Source: Fomes fomentarius
Taxonomy: Eukaryota > Basidiomycota > Agaricomycetes > Polyporales > Polyporaceae
Reading direction: 5' to 3'
Assembly: GCA_022606135.1 (NCBI GenBank)
Contig: JABYQN010000012.1
Coordinates: 62,001 to 126,000 of the forward strand
DNA length: 64,000 nucleotides
The position numbers and the translations under genes were made by a program. Positions 23,296 to 34,393 of the stretch are shown here, in pieces (position 1 is the stretch's first letter; every line of letters starts with the position of its first letter). The notes below the pieces were generated by a model. That model was not told the origin of the DNA. It was given only the letters and a program-made list of their open reading frames with translations, and ran no database searches.

Positions 23296-24400
23296 TCCGT
23301 CGCTGTAGCCCGGAGACCGTTGATGACGCAGTGGGCGGCGGCGTTCGTGCTACTCGCGCCGGGCGACCCGCTTGCGCAGCAGGTGTTTGATAAGAAAGGC
23401 GCAAACCACGCCGTACCTCCTCCGTTTCTCGCTAATCAATACCTCCGAGTCTCTGTATGGGTCCTGACCATTTGTGTTTTCAGTTCTGGCAGATGGTGCG
23501 GTTGTCATTTCTACTGCGGTACATCTGCTCGCTGGCCTCTCAGCATCCCCGCCCAATCCTGCAATCCTCCGATCCCCAATTATCTGCCATCCCTAAGGTG
23601 GTGCTCAACATGCGCCGCATGCTCACACTTCTTTTTTGCAGGCGCGATCTTTGGCCCTGTCCTGACAAGATGGATACAGCTCTTGGACCGTCTGCAAGTC
23701 TTCTCATGAAGGCACATCTGCGAGTCTTCTCGCGAACGAAGGCAGTCGCCTACATGGTCTTCCTTGACCAGTCTGTCTTCGCCCCACGCCCGTTGCCTGT
23801 CGTTGTCAATTGCCGGTACACAACTCTCCGTGCGATTCCCCGCTTCCTATCAAGAGTCGCGCAGATCTCCTCGGTGTCATACACGGGACACGAATCGGGG
23901 AGTGCAGTCGCCCGATGTCTGCGGACACATCATGGTGTCAGCAAACTTACCACACATACGGGCAGCGACAGTTTCAATCCACAGATCGTGAGAAGGCGAG
24001 ATCACCTTTCTCCCGCACGTGATGATGCCCCGATCCCCCATCTGGTTAGTTTACATGCAGGCGGCATGGCCATGCTCTTCGGCAGTCTCACCCTCCTCAA
24101 AGGCAAGAGCGTCGACGACATCAAGGGGCTTATACCTATCTCCCAACACCTATCCGTTGATATGTGCATCCATCCCGTCGCTCGAATAGTCGGCTGCTCG
24201 CTTCTGTTCACTCTCACAGGGCCGTCTTCATCCAGACCCAAATCGTGAACTTCGCGCTCGTGCCGCATCATCTGCGCTTCGTCACCATTGGCGTCGTCTC
24301 GCTCTTCTGGACCTCCCATCCTCTCCGACCTCCAGCGAAGTGCAACGTACTGACGACACTGTTGTGTGCTGTTGTGCGCTGCGCTCACAAGTTCCTGTAG
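23296..24400 (+). pseudogene. Mpv17/PMP22 family pseudogene, copy B
   Basis: Readable: RRPLMTQWAAAFVLLAPGD and LAQQVFDKKGANH (the family's HPL-x-TQ ... GD-x-x-AQQ motif, about 23310-23408), AIFGPVLTRWIQLLDRL-like residues around 23642-23700 after a cag acceptor, AVAYMVFLDQSVFAP (about 23743-23787), MAMLFGSLTLLKGKSVDD, and VFIQTQIVNFALVPHHLRFV with TIGVVSLFW near 24225-24310. The 5' end is cut by the Copia-1 LTR, the YLPTPIR exon ends in TGA, and the final NAYLS exon is missing. It shares intron-derived sequence (cgtcgctcgaatagtcggctgct) with copy C, so B and C are closer to each other than to A. Confidence 0.75.
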
Positions 24401-25342
24401 TCAACCCTGCCTCCCATGTCGCCTGCCGCTTCCCGACGAAAGCTGAGCAATATTAATCATGCCCCAAGGTGAGCATGGAATTCCACTTCGTCCGCTGATC
24501 CCTTGGTGTTAATCAGGTGACTTTGTCCGATTCGAGAGACTCCTTGCCTCTCGCCGGTTCAACGGATCCAGACCATTTGACACGCCCGATCTCACAGCTT
24601 ATATTGGTCGTCACCCCGCTGTACTTTCACTCGAGCTCCTACTACATGACCTCAGTCACGCTTCGAATGATGGAAGAGATGTCTGATAACATCTCCTGAC
24701 CTCATCGTGTCCAGACTCGACTCGCACTGAGGCAGGTTCTCAGCAGTTCTGGTGTGAATCTCTCCCTAAAACCCCTTTTGCGCACCTGAACAGCCTCACG
24801 TGAAGTGTTCCATGACAATCAAAACCTCCTCTGTGGTTGTGGTTGTCAGGCGAAGTCAATGGTATTGTCATTGCAATGTTTCCATATTGCAACATTTTCA
24901 TTGCCATCTCCTAGATGCCAATGCTCCCATCCGTTCATCAACATGTCTCGGACGATGAGGCGATCAGGGGGCATCCATTGACCTGATAGACCTTCCGCAC
25001 AGGTGCGCGACCCCGTCGATTTCAGTTTCAGCTCTCAGGGTTGAGTTCTCCACCATTGAGTTATGAACACTCATATCCAACCTGTCCCTAGGCTCGCTTC
25101 TATCATGCATTCAAACATTCTGCAACGTGTTCACATGAAGATCAGGTGAGCTTGAGAACATGGTCATCTTGTTGGATTGGTTCCTTGTACATAGGGTGTC
25201 CGACCTCGCCCGCCTCAATGGACACCCACACGGCATAGGGGATCGAGAGGCAGCTGAGTGTATAACAGTAACAGCTCATGGGACTCCTGCATACCGACAC
25301 CCGGCCTCATCACACATACAATCAACTCGCAAGGCCGTATTT
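24401..25342 (+). pseudogene. Family Y copy (2), 5' part
   Basis: Decayed Y copy downstream of Mpv17-like copy B. Shared landmarks: the block cacttcgtccgctgatccct (24484), also at 14754 and 39501; cacgcccgatctcacagctt; and a 25.2-25.35 kb block (ggactcctgcataccgacac ... actcgcaaggccgtatttccc) matching 40.39 and 15.14 kb. Interrupted by Copia-2 at 25348; the rest is at 30434-31150. Confidence 0.5.
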
Positions 25343-25347
25343 CCCAA
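25343..25347 (+). repeat. Target site duplication CCCAA (left) of Copia-2
   Basis: CCCAA at 25343-25347 is repeated at 30434-30438 directly after the right LTR. Joining the flanks restores the family Y sequence seen at 15.14-15.17 kb (tcgcaagg-cgtgttcccagctgcgg), confirming the true ends of the element. Confidence 0.85.
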
Positions 25348-25697
25348 TATTAGAATGAGTAGTCATCTCGATTGTCACCTGTAGGTAGACAATACAATCC
25401 TCAGTATGGCACTCGTGGTAGCGAGCAAGACTGAGGGTGGCGAGGTGGGAATGGACGAGTATAAGTGACAGACGAAGAAACGGATGTCGGACGAGTACGT
25501 GAGCGTCAATATTACCGTAAAAGGTAAGTAACATACTGAACTGTCCGCGGAATTGATGCGGACTGCGTATCGGTAAGGCGACAGATCAAAATGAGCGAAA
25601 GATAAAGGGCAAAACATAATACCAGTAAGCTAGGGGTATGCTTGGCACGGAACGTGGAGCCGTGCAGCGTATGCAGGCCGGATTGCATGTTCCAACA
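25348..25697 (-). repeat. Copia-2 3' LTR (350 bp)
   Basis: Full-length LTR. Its inner end is fixed by the purine tract and its outer end by the CCCAA duplication. It is 42 nt longer at the outer end than the 5' copy, which shows how much was lost there. Confidence 0.8.
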
Positions 25698-25704
25698 CTC
25701 CCCC

Positions 25705-28700
25705 TCAATCCGTGCGCAGACCCAGCGTGGACGCGAAATGCTTGACTTTCAGAGAGGGAAGGGCCTTCGTGAGCATGTCGGCGACCATGTCCTCGGTAGG
25801 GCAGTAGATAAGCCGGACCTTCTTCTCGTCCACAATACAACGGATGAAATGGAAGCGGATGTCGATGTGCTTCGTGCGAGCGTGGTACTGATTGTCGCGT
25901 GCGAGAGCGATGGCTGATTGGTTGTCAGAGTTGAGAGGGATGGCGTCCGAAAAGGGTGTGAAAACCTGTCCAATGAGAGACCGAAGCCACAGAGCTTCTT
26001 TAGCAGCGTGAGTGAGCGCGACATACTCAGACTCAGTAGTCGACAGGGAGATAATCTCCTGCCTCTTCGAGCTCCAAGAGATGGCGCCGCCGTCGATGAG
26101 GAAAGCGTAGCCGGAGATGGCCTTGCAGTCCTCGTGCATGGAGCCGTCAGCGTCCGTATATCCGACAAGGTCGAAGGACGAGTCTCCGTACACGAGCTTG
26201 AGGTGCTTGGTGCCCAGGAGGTAGCGGAAGACACGGCGGACGGCCTCCCAATGCATGCGACCGGGGTTGTCAGAGAAGCGCGAGAGAATCGAGACAGCGT
26301 AGGTGATGTCCGGGCGCGTCCCAAGCGGTGCGTACATCAGCGAGCCAACAGCCTCCCGATACAGTACATTCCGCATGGCGGTGATTTCAGCGGTGGTAGA
26401 CGGCGATTGAGCGACAGTGAGTGCGGCGTGTGGATCCATAGGGGTAGACAGCGGCTTCGCATCTTCGAGTCCAAAACGGCGGACAATAGACTCGATGTAG
26501 GCGGTTTGAGACAGTGACAGGCAGCGGCGCGAGCGGTCACGTTCGACTGCGAATCCGAGAATCCAGTGGATCTCCCCTTCGTCGGAGATCTCGAAAGCCT
26601 CCTGCAGTTTGTCCTTGACTTCCTGGATAAGGAAAGCCGTAGATGCGACAACTGTCAAGTCATCGACGTGCACTACAATGACAATCAAATCAGTATTCTT
26701 GCAACAGAAGAACACGGCCTGATCGACGTCGCATTGCAACATTCCAAGCTTCTCCTGCAGCACACTCAGGAGTTTCTTGTACCAGTGGCGAGCGCTCTGC
26801 TTCAAACCGTACAAAGGGCACAGGAGGCGGAGTGCGAGTGTCTTGTCCTTCGTGAGGTTAACTCCGGGAAGCACGGCCATCCAGATCACCTCGCCCTCTT
26901 CGAAGTTGCCGTTGAGGTACGCACTTTTGACGTCGAGTTGGTGTACCTCGAAATCGTGGCGGGCGGCGAATGCGAGAGCAGTGCGAATTGATGCCGTCTT
27001 GGCTACTGGCGCGTAGGTGTCGAAGAAGTCAATGCTGGGCACCTGTGAGAAACCGCGGGCGACCAGACGTGCTCGGTACCGGTAGACATTGCCAGATGCG
27101 TCCTTCTTCGCATGAAATACCCAGCGGCAGCTTACGATGTTAGCTCCGGGTGGCGGGCATTCCAGAACCCAAGTGCCATGCTTCTCCAGCGCGTCCAGCT
27201 CCTCTGTCATAGCTTCGAACCAGCGCGGCCACTCAGGCCGTCGCATCGCCTCAGCGAGCGACTGAGGATCAAGTCCTTCAGCCTTGGCCATGTGCGCGGC
27301 CATCGCGACACCATCAATGTCCTCGACGAGTAATTCCGCGACGACATGCTCGTCCTGGCGGATCTCATCAGAGTTTGGTGCTTGGACACCCCGTGGCAGC
27401 GCCTTCCCAGCGCTTTTGCCTTCGAGGATGTCGCGAACCTTAGCAGACGGGTTGCGCATGCGAACGGGACAGCCAGACGGGGCAGCGGGTACAGGAGCAG
27501 GTGGGACCAGATCAGCGGGCAATGGAGGATCGGCGGGCAAATCAGCATGTTCGCGAGCGTCAGGCTCAGACGGCTCGGCGGGCTTGTCATCGTGATCATC
27601 CTCCTCCCCCTCAAGCTCGACGGGGTTGTCAGAGAGCACAGCGGGCATGTCAGGCGTAGTGAAGCGAACATTTCGCTTGACGGTGACGGTGCGTGTCTCA
27701 GGCCAATAGACACGATGGCCCTTGCTCTGCGCATCGGAACCGACCCAGCGACCGGCCTTAGCACGTTCGCCCACCTTCGCATCAGCGGTGGAGTGAACCC
27801 AAATGCGAGCGCCCCATTGCGGGACACCAGAGAGGTCCAGCTTAACACCGGTTGCGGCCTCGAGCGGTGTGCGTCCATTGAGCACCTTCGTGGACGTGCG
27901 ATTCTTCAACCACACAGCGTGCATGAGAGCTTTGCCCCAGAGGAAACGTGGCAGACCCAAATTGATGAGCATAGCACGAACTTTCTCCATAACAGTGCGA
28001 TTGAGACGTTCGGATATGCCAGCCTGTTCGGACGTGTTGTGGACGGACAGCTTGTACTCGATGCCATACTGCTCGAGATGAGTCTTGAAATCGTCACTGA
28101 GATATTCACTGCCCCAATCGACGTTGAGAAAATGAATCTTCACGTCGTGGTGCTTCTCCAGCCACACTTCGAAGGCACGAAAGGAGTCGAACACCTCGCT
28201 CTTCTTGCGAAGTAGGTACAGCGTTGAGAAACGCGAGTGGTCATCTGTAAAACTGATGTAATACTTTCGACCTCCAAGCGTGATGACATGCGACGGTCCC
28301 CAGACGTCCGAATGGATCTCCTCTGCTAGCTCTGTCGCGCGATGCCCTTCGCGTTCAGATGGCACCGGTTTGCATGTAGACTTCGCACAGACGCAGGCTT
28401 CGCATGGTGTGTCCTCACCAGAAGGTATCAGCGCGACGCTGGTGATGAATCCCTTCATGATCATCTCGCGGATCGCACGAATGGGAATGTGCCCGAAACG
28501 ACGATGCGCCTCTGTCTCCGGGATGCGTTCAACCTTCGGAGCTGAGATATTTGCACTGGCGGGGTCGCGTTCGCAGGTGACAGCGTAGAGCCCACGGCTC
28601 TTTGGAATGTTGCCTACAGGATCGCCAGAGGCATTGGCAATGATGCACCGGCCGCCACCAAATGTGGTGCGGTAGCCAGCGTCGTCGATCCGTCCAACAG

Positions 28701-29940
28701 AGATCAGGTTGAAACCGATCGAAGGCGTATACAGGACATTTCTGAGCTGGATGAGTGAATCGGGCGACGGCGAGTTTGGCACAGGAATGACCTGATCTCC
28801 AACTCCGAGAGCTTGAAACTCCTGCTGGTTGGTGGCGTTGAGAGGGCGCGGCAGAGTCTCCGTGAACTGCACGAAGTCGTCCCAGTATGGCGACATGTGA
28901 TGCGTTGCTCCAGAGTCGTACAAATCGACAACCTGAGCAGGCGTAGCGGCGGCAGCATCCGGGGTCAGTGCGGCGGCAGCACCGGAGTTGTCATCCCCGG
29001 GTCCAAAGACGTAGTGGCGGACCCAGGCGGAGGTGTTCGCCATGCGTTCAGGCAACGGCATAGGCTCGGGAGAGGGTGCAACGTTGCCCTCATCCTCAGA
29101 GAGGACATGGTCGGAGGTGGTAGCGTCCTCATGGTGCGATGACTTGGTCGAGTTCGACACGGTCTGGAGCGACAGCATAGAGTCGCTCGACCGTTCCGTG
29201 AGCTCGGTGTAGGCGGTTTTACCAGCGGACGACCAGGCGTCATCGTCCTCTGTGTCAGAGTCTTCATTACCAGTCTTGACAGTGGTGCGGTAGGGATTGA
29301 CCATCGCAGACCACGCTCCAGCGACGGGCGTAGTCGACTCGACAATCTCCTCGATCCGCGCGGTCGAAGGGATCTCAGCCATGGTAGCAGCGACATTCGC
29401 AGCACCGGCGGTGGGCTTAGGAGGGTTCTGAGGACGGGCGTTGTCCTTGCCCTTGCCCTTGTCCGACTTCGGGCTCGGGCAGACATCCTCCTTGTGCCCC
29501 TTGCCACCACATGACCAGCAGACCCCGACAGGCTTCTGCAGTCCACGTCCGCGTCCATTCCACTTCTTCTGTGGCTTCTCCGTCGAAAGAACACTGGCGG
29601 TGATGCCAGCGTCCTTGGCCTTCCCTTTGCTCGACTTCTCGAACTCGCGGCGGTCGTACTCTTCAAGGACGATCTCCATCATGAGTTCGGGATCGACGGC
29701 GGGCTTGTCCTTGTCAGTAGAAGTCGCCGAAGGATTGGCGGCAGCGGCGTTAAGGTTGGTGATCTTCATCTGCGCGGAGATCTGCGAGATGAAAGCGGAG
29801 AGCAAAGATGGGAGGAAATTGATGATGACGGTGGCGTATTCGGAGTCGGAGACATCGACGCCGTAAGTGAGAAGGTTCTCGTACGCCATGCGGAGCTGGT
29901 CGAGCTTAGTGTGGAGATCGGCTGTGGCGTTGGAGTGCAT
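25705..29940 (-). CDS. Copia-2 gag-pol polyprotein (1411 aa, 5' truncated)
   Basis: Continuous frame from MHSNATADLHTKLDQLRMAY. Domains: gag helical region; zinc knuckle CWSCGGKGHKEDVC at about residue 145; protease VDLYDSGATHHMS; integrase zinc finger HRRFGH...CEACVCAK; integrase core with D (HSDVWGP), D (LNVDWGSEY) and E (QAGISERLN); RT beginning around HGTWVLE-like residues and carrying VVHVDDLTVV, where HVDD replaces the usual YVDD; RNase H with YTDADGS and STTESEYVALTHAAKEALW. Gag sequence continues upstream (WEKVETLAAYLLMLKLAPV ... TTKSLIQRSNL, to 30125) but is cut off by a TGA directly before RDFLNMHSN and by the 5' deletion. Pol could still encode active enzymes; not testable from sequence. 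Confidence 0.85.
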   Translation of the reverse strand: MHSNATADLHTKLDQLRMAYENLLTYGVDVSDSEYATVIINFLPSLLSAFISQISAQMKITNLNAAAANPSATSTDKDKPAVDPELMMEIVLEEYDRREFEKSSKGKAKDAGITASVLSTEKPQKKWNGRGRGLQKPVGVCWSCGGKGHKEDVCPSPKSDKGKGKDNARPQNPPKPTAGAANVAATMAEIPSTARIEEIVESTTPVAGAWSAMVNPYRTTVKTGNEDSDTEDDDAWSSAGKTAYTELTERSSDSMLSLQTVSNSTKSSHHEDATTSDHVLSEDEGNVAPSPEPMPLPERMANTSAWVRHYVFGPGDDNSGAAAALTPDAAAATPAQVVDLYDSGATHHMSPYWDDFVQFTETLPRPLNATNQQEFQALGVGDQVIPVPNSPSPDSLIQLRNVLYTPSIGFNLISVGRIDDAGYRTTFGGGRCIIANASGDPVGNIPKSRGLYAVTCERDPASANISAPKVERIPETEAHRRFGHIPIRAIREMIMKGFITSVALIPSGEDTPCEACVCAKSTCKPVPSEREGHRATELAEEIHSDVWGPSHVITLGGRKYYISFTDDHSRFSTLYLLRKKSEVFDSFRAFEVWLEKHHDVKIHFLNVDWGSEYLSDDFKTHLEQYGIEYKLSVHNTSEQAGISERLNRTVMEKVRAMLINLGLPRFLWGKALMHAVWLKNRTSTKVLNGRTPLEAATGVKLDLSGVPQWGARIWVHSTADAKVGERAKAGRWVGSDAQSKGHRVYWPETRTVTVKRNVRFTTPDMPAVLSDNPVELEGEEDDHDDKPAEPSEPDAREHADLPADPPLPADLVPPAPVPAAPSGCPVRMRNPSAKVRDILEGKSAGKALPRGVQAPNSDEIRQDEHVVAELLVEDIDGVAMAAHMAKAEGLDPQSLAEAMRRPEWPRWFEAMTEELDALEKHGTWVLECPPPGANIVSCRWVFHAKKDASGNVYRYRARLVARGFSQVPSIDFFDTYAPVAKTASIRTALAFAARHDFEVHQLDVKSAYLNGNFEEGEVIWMAVLPGVNLTKDKTLALRLLCPLYGLKQSARHWYKKLLSVLQEKLGMLQCDVDQAVFFCCKNTDLIVIVVHVDDLTVVASTAFLIQEVKDKLQEAFEISDEGEIHWILGFAVERDRSRRCLSLSQTAYIESIVRRFGLEDAKPLSTPMDPHAALTVAQSPSTTAEITAMRNVLYREAVGSLMYAPLGTRPDITYAVSILSRFSDNPGRMHWEAVRRVFRYLLGTKHLKLVYGDSSFDLVGYTDADGSMHEDCKAISGYAFLIDGGAISWSSKRQEIISLSTTESEYVALTHAAKEALWLRSLIGQVFTPFSDAIPLNSDNQSAIALARDNQYHARTKHIDIRFHFIRCIVDEKKVRLIYCPTEDMVADMLTKALPSLKVKHFASTLGLRTD

Positions 29941-30125
29941 GTTGAGGAAGTCACGTCACAAGTTCGAGCGTTGAATGAGCGACTTGGTGGTGAATTCAGC
30001 GACGACGGCGGCCCACACTTGCGCAGTATTGCCCTTGCGCTTGTGTTTGGCGTGAGTGACGGGGGCGAGCTTGAGCATGAGGAGGTAGGCTGCGAGGGTC
30101 TCGACCTTCTCCCAGGCTTCGATAG

Positions 30126-30433
30126 CAATACAATCCTCAGTACGGCACTCGTGGTAGCGAGCAAGACTGAGGGTGGCGAGGTGGGAATGGACGAGTATAA
30201 GTGACAGACGAAGAAACGGATGTCGGACGAGTACGTGAGCGTCAATATTACCGTAAAAGGTAAGTAACATACTGAACTGTCCGCGGAATTGATGCGGACT
30301 GCGTATCGGTAAGGCGACAGATCAAAATGAGCGAAAGATAAAGGGCAAAACATAATACCAGTAAGCTAGGGGTATGCTTGGCACGGAACGTGGAGCCGCG
30401 CAGCGTATGCGGGCCGGATTGCATGTTCCAACA
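30126..30433 (-). repeat. Copia-2 5' LTR (308 bp, truncated)
   Basis: Matches the 3' LTR over 308 bp, then runs straight into mid-gag sequence (minus strand GTATTGCTATCGAAGCC). The outer edge at 30433 is followed by the CCCAA duplication. Confidence 0.85.
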
Positions 30434-31150
30434 CCCAACTGCGGCAGGATGCGGGACTGCCTTCACCATGATTCTTCCTGTACCCTTCACGCACCTGCAT
30501 CGAACGTCGCGCGACTGCAGACTTCGTGTGCGCGAGGATTGCGCGAGGTCGCGAAACTCGAACATCTCAGCGAACTCTCCGGCAGACGCCTGACCTTTGC
30601 CATACATCAGATGGTACGTAAGCAGGTATCCAATGGCTGGTATAGACAATGACAGGCGAATGATTTGCTTACGGACCAAGCTGGTGGTCTGGAATCATCG
30701 CAAACTCCCACTCTGGCTATCTCGCGCTCGAGCTCCCGCGACTGGTCCTGCTTGGGAAGTTTCGAGGCGTGAGCACCTCTACCGTCCTCCTGTATGCCAC
30801 CAAAATTCATACACCATCTACTCCACTGCCGTGTGCGCCCCTGTGTTACACCTCATTTGATAGTGATAGCCATTCTTACCGCGGACCAGATACTTGCTCT
30901 CGTTCGGCTCGTTGGACTACTATGGAAATTCAGGTCGACTCCTTCCAACAACGGTACGGGAGACTGACCTTATCTTTCATGCTGTCTCCTGACGGCGTCT
31001 CTCTTCACTCTCCACCGCCATGGCGCACCCGGAATGTCTTGACGATTTGAGTCTCCACACATCAAAGCCACAGGTGATCTTTGAGCTTTGTTCGACTATT
31101 CACAGTCCCCGTGATTCTCCTGCAAGATCCTCGCCTCTTTCGCCTACACC
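30434..31150 (+). pseudogene. Family Y copy (2), 3' part
   Basis: Continuation of Y across Copia-2. It includes the block attcttcctgtacccttcac and the translation ISANSPAD-like (NISANSPADA) before a gtacgt donor at about 30613, matching 40.5-40.64 kb and 42.2-42.3 kb. No complete frame. Product not recognised. Confidence 0.45.
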
Positions 31151-31869
31151 CCACGTCGTCCAACTCAACAACAGACTGCGCTGTACCCATGCCTTGCTGA
31201 TGATACCGATCTGTACTCACATCGATAGCTCACCGTGTTCGCGACCACTTCACTTGACTCAATCACTCGATCGCTCCATATCGCGCTTGCTCCTATCTTT
31301 TCCCTCTATCATCCCCTGCGCGTGTAATAGACACGCAGTTTTCGCATGCTGATGGAACCGCGGAAGACTCAAAATACGCCCGAGGCCCAGCGCTCGGTGG
31401 TTATGGTATCACAGACATGTATGACAGCTGTGCGCTAACTGTCAAATAAGAGTATCTCGATTATGTACAACAGCAGTCGCGGTCCTCGCATGTACCTGTA
31501 TGCGCGTCACCAAGGGCGGTATGACCTACCAACAGGGAGTCTATAGGCAAGGAAGGGCCTTTGAGGCTGCCGTTCGACCTTGGAGGAGTGAGCTCGATTG
31601 CTGGGAACAGGCGCTGCTCGCTCGAAATCGAAAGGCTGCTAGACATCTCATCTCATGTCGTGCACCACATCAGATGCTGTCAATCTGTTGAGATAAAAAT
31701 TAGAAGCACGGCCACATGCTGTGTGTTGTGCCTGTGCGCGGCCACCAGGCACCAGAGAGCGCGGCCAGTGTTCAGCAGTACTAATAAGCAGAGAGTGAGA
31801 TTACCGGAGGCTCTCGCCCTCTGAGCACTGTCCGCATCGTCACTGCTGTCCCCTCCAATGTCTGACGTC
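31151..31869 (+). other. Duplicated 5' flank of DUF6535 copy 2
   Basis: Counterpart of 1-605. The match starts at tagctcaccgtgttcgcgac (31226) and runs to the tctgacgtcatg start context. I infer that it holds the promoter; no convincing TATA box was picked out. Confidence 0.6.
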
Positions 31870-34393
31870 ATGAAGCAATCTCAATCCCCATCTGACTCAT
31901 CTCCGCAACGACCTCTAGAAGATCGTGGCCAGGAAACAGTAGAGAGGGTATGTCAATTCTGATGTGAGGTCGGTGCGCAATTGGCCTCACTGTGCTTTGC
32001 ACTGTACTCATCAAAGTTCATAGCTAACGAGTAGGTTCTGTAAGAACTCTTCGGCGGTGAAGGAGGAATGGCTGAAAATACTCCCTAAAAGCTGGAAAAT
32101 CCCGGATGCTTTTGTACGTGAGGTGTTCTGTTTGTGTTTGTCAGGATCACACATCATTTCATGTAGCATCGCTGGGACAAGCGTGCGAACGACTTCACGC
32201 CGGAGGAAAGAAAAAGCGCTTGGGATGAGACCGCCAAAATTGTCAAGGACTACAGTGACCAGCTTGTCAAACGCTGGAAGGAGGAGATCGACACACTCCT
32301 TGTCTACGTGCGTACTCGCTTATCCAACTTCCAGTCAACTATCAATGCTCATATGCATGTGTCTAAGGCGGGTCTTTTCTCTGCCGTGCTCACAGCTCTA
32401 ATAGTCGAGTCCTACAAGCTCCTCTCGCCCCCTCCACCAGACCCTGTTCTCGTCGCACTCCAGCAAATTTCCCTCCAGCTCAGCAGCTTCTCCATCAATC
32501 CTTCCTTTGTTAACTCTACACAGCCGAGTGTATTCCAAGTCCTTCCTCCTGCCCCTCTCCCACCTCGCTGGGCCGTATGGCTCAATGCGCTATGGTTCTC
32601 CAGTCTCATCTTCAGTCTCTCGGCCGCATCGGTCGGCATAATGGTTAAGCAATGGCTGAACGAGTACAGCACCGGGCTCTTTGGTGATTCGCGGCATTTT
32701 GCTCGCCTGCGCCAACACCGCTTGCGTAATCTGGAGAGGTGGCATGTAGCAGGGATTGTTGCAATCCTTCCTGTTCTCCTTCAGATCGCATTGGCGCTGT
32801 TCTTTGGAGGCTTACTCATTCAGCTGTGGATCCTCGATTCAGACGTTGCTGCAGTCGCATCAGTGCTCGTCGGTCTTCTATTTTCCTTCACCTTTGCCAC
32901 ATCGCTCATTCCAATCTTTCGAGCTGATTGCTGCTTTCTGTCTCCGGCGGTCTACGTATTCTTGTACACCCTGCGTCCTGTGAAGGCAGCCTTTTTCCCC
33001 TTCTGTCTGTTCATGTTCAATGTGCTCCGTCGTGTCAGGAGGTTATTGAAGTGCTCGGATGATCACCGCGATGCATTTTTATTTTGGGTCAAGAGGAACT
33101 GTGAACACAAACCCTGGACGTCCACATGGCGGGGGCGCGAACTCAAACAGATCTCTCAGTCCTCAGATGACCTCGATGCCACAATGGTGACGAAGGCATA
33201 TGCCACAACCATGGACCAGTCCTATCTCGATGGCTATGCGACCATTTGCTTCTCTGACTTTTCGATGCCATGGCAGGTTGGAGACTGCTACCGAGGACTC
33301 GTGTCTGAGATGGATCGTCATCAGCAGGACAAAGCTGGCATCCCTCTGACCATACAGAGTGATCTCTGGCTTGCCAAGGTTGTAACAAAGTATCGTTCTG
33401 ATTGGGATACGGATGGTCATGGTCTGCCCGATATGGACCGATTCTGGGAGGATACCTACACAAAGGGGAGAATACCTACTGGTGCAAGCAGCCACTGGTG
33501 CAGCCACCTCTGGGCCAATGCACTGATTCGGGGCAACACTTCCGTTGCATACCAGAAGATTGTCTCTCCGGGGTCGTACAACCATTGTAGCAATGCAGTC
33601 AGACAATGTGGTGAGCGATCCATCCATCTCTATGTGGTGCATGTGCTGGTCTGACGCTCGGTGTGACATCAGCTGTACGTGTTGTTGAGCAAGAACTGCA
33701 AAAGCATGGCCAGAAAGCGGAGAATGAGTCCCTTCAACGGTGCTCACGGGGTCTACACATGCTGCTCTCCTGGATGCGCGCAAGTTCCAGCACGAAGAAC
33801 GCAGAGGAGATCGAAACGGCGAAGGTCATCCGTGAGCTCACACGCCATGGGCTGCTTTGCCACTTCAAGTGCTATACCATCGAGGCTGGAAAGACGCTTT
33901 CACTCGTTCGCAATACGCCATTTCTAATCTCGACGCTACACACACTCTGTGAAGATCAAGCTCCAGACTTCATGACTCCGGAGCTGGTCGATGAGCTCAT
34001 GCAAGTTCACGAGGTTCATCGGGACGAATTTCACGAGTATATAATATTGAAGGAATGTGAGCCATGGATCCTAAAGCTGAAAAGTGAGCGTGACAAGTCT
34101 ACGAAGGTGCGTATGTATGTCCAAAAGCTTGTCAGAAGCATGTTGACATTGGAGATGGATTACTTCTATTATAGAACGACCATGTTCAGGCTGGCACGTC
34201 AGTCACACAGGGCAGACTCTCTGCAGCAGTGGACGAGCGGCGTAACCCCGCTGCAGCCGCTCAAATCTCTGTCGTGGAACAACCAGATTCAGACACCCAC
34301 ACATCGCCAGCGCGGGATGTGAGCGCAGAGGAGACGGAGAAGGACATTGCCTCCAGCACTCTAGGTCCTGTGCTCTCGCCCTCATCAGATTGA
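31870..34393 (+). CDS. DUF6535 domain membrane protein, copy 2 (six exons, 727 aa)
   Basis: Same family and architecture as copy 1. Exons 31870-31947, 32045-32113, 32167-32307, 32368-33610, 33673-34106, 34175-34393; 2184 nt, all in frame. MKQSQSPSDSSPQ start; DUF6535 helix WDETAKIVKDYSDQLVKRWK; AGLFSAVLTALIVESYKLL; WAVWLNALWFSSLIFSLSAA; two further hydrophobic segments (LPVLLQIALALFFGGLLIQL and AAVASVLVGLLFSFTFATSL). The 68-nt intron 34107-34174 leads to a 72-residue last exon (NDHVQAGTSV ... GPVLSPSSD), nearly identical in copy 3 and absent from copy 1. Without that intron the frame would run only to 34322 in an unrelated phase. Confidence 0.87.

Larger units (their letters stand above)
25348..30433 (-). 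mobile_element. Copia-2: Ty1/copia element with deleted 5' region
   Basis: 5086 bp, target duplication CCCAA. 3' LTR 25348-25697 (350 bp, minus strand TGTTGGAACA...CTAATA), purine tract GAGGGGGAG just inside it, a 1411-residue open frame, and a shortened 5' LTR 30126-30433 (308 bp). The two LTRs differ at three positions in the shared 308 bp by eye. The last 42 nt of the 5' LTR, the primer site and the start of gag are missing, so the element could not replicate on its own. It is inserted in family Y copy (2). A different lineage from Copia-1 and Copia-3, judged by gag and LTR sequence. Confidence 0.9.

Noticed and set aside
25375..25617. Open frame in the Copia-2 LTR (repeated near 30.35 kb) as a gene.
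   Set aside because: It is repeated only because the LTR is repeated; no domain was seen.
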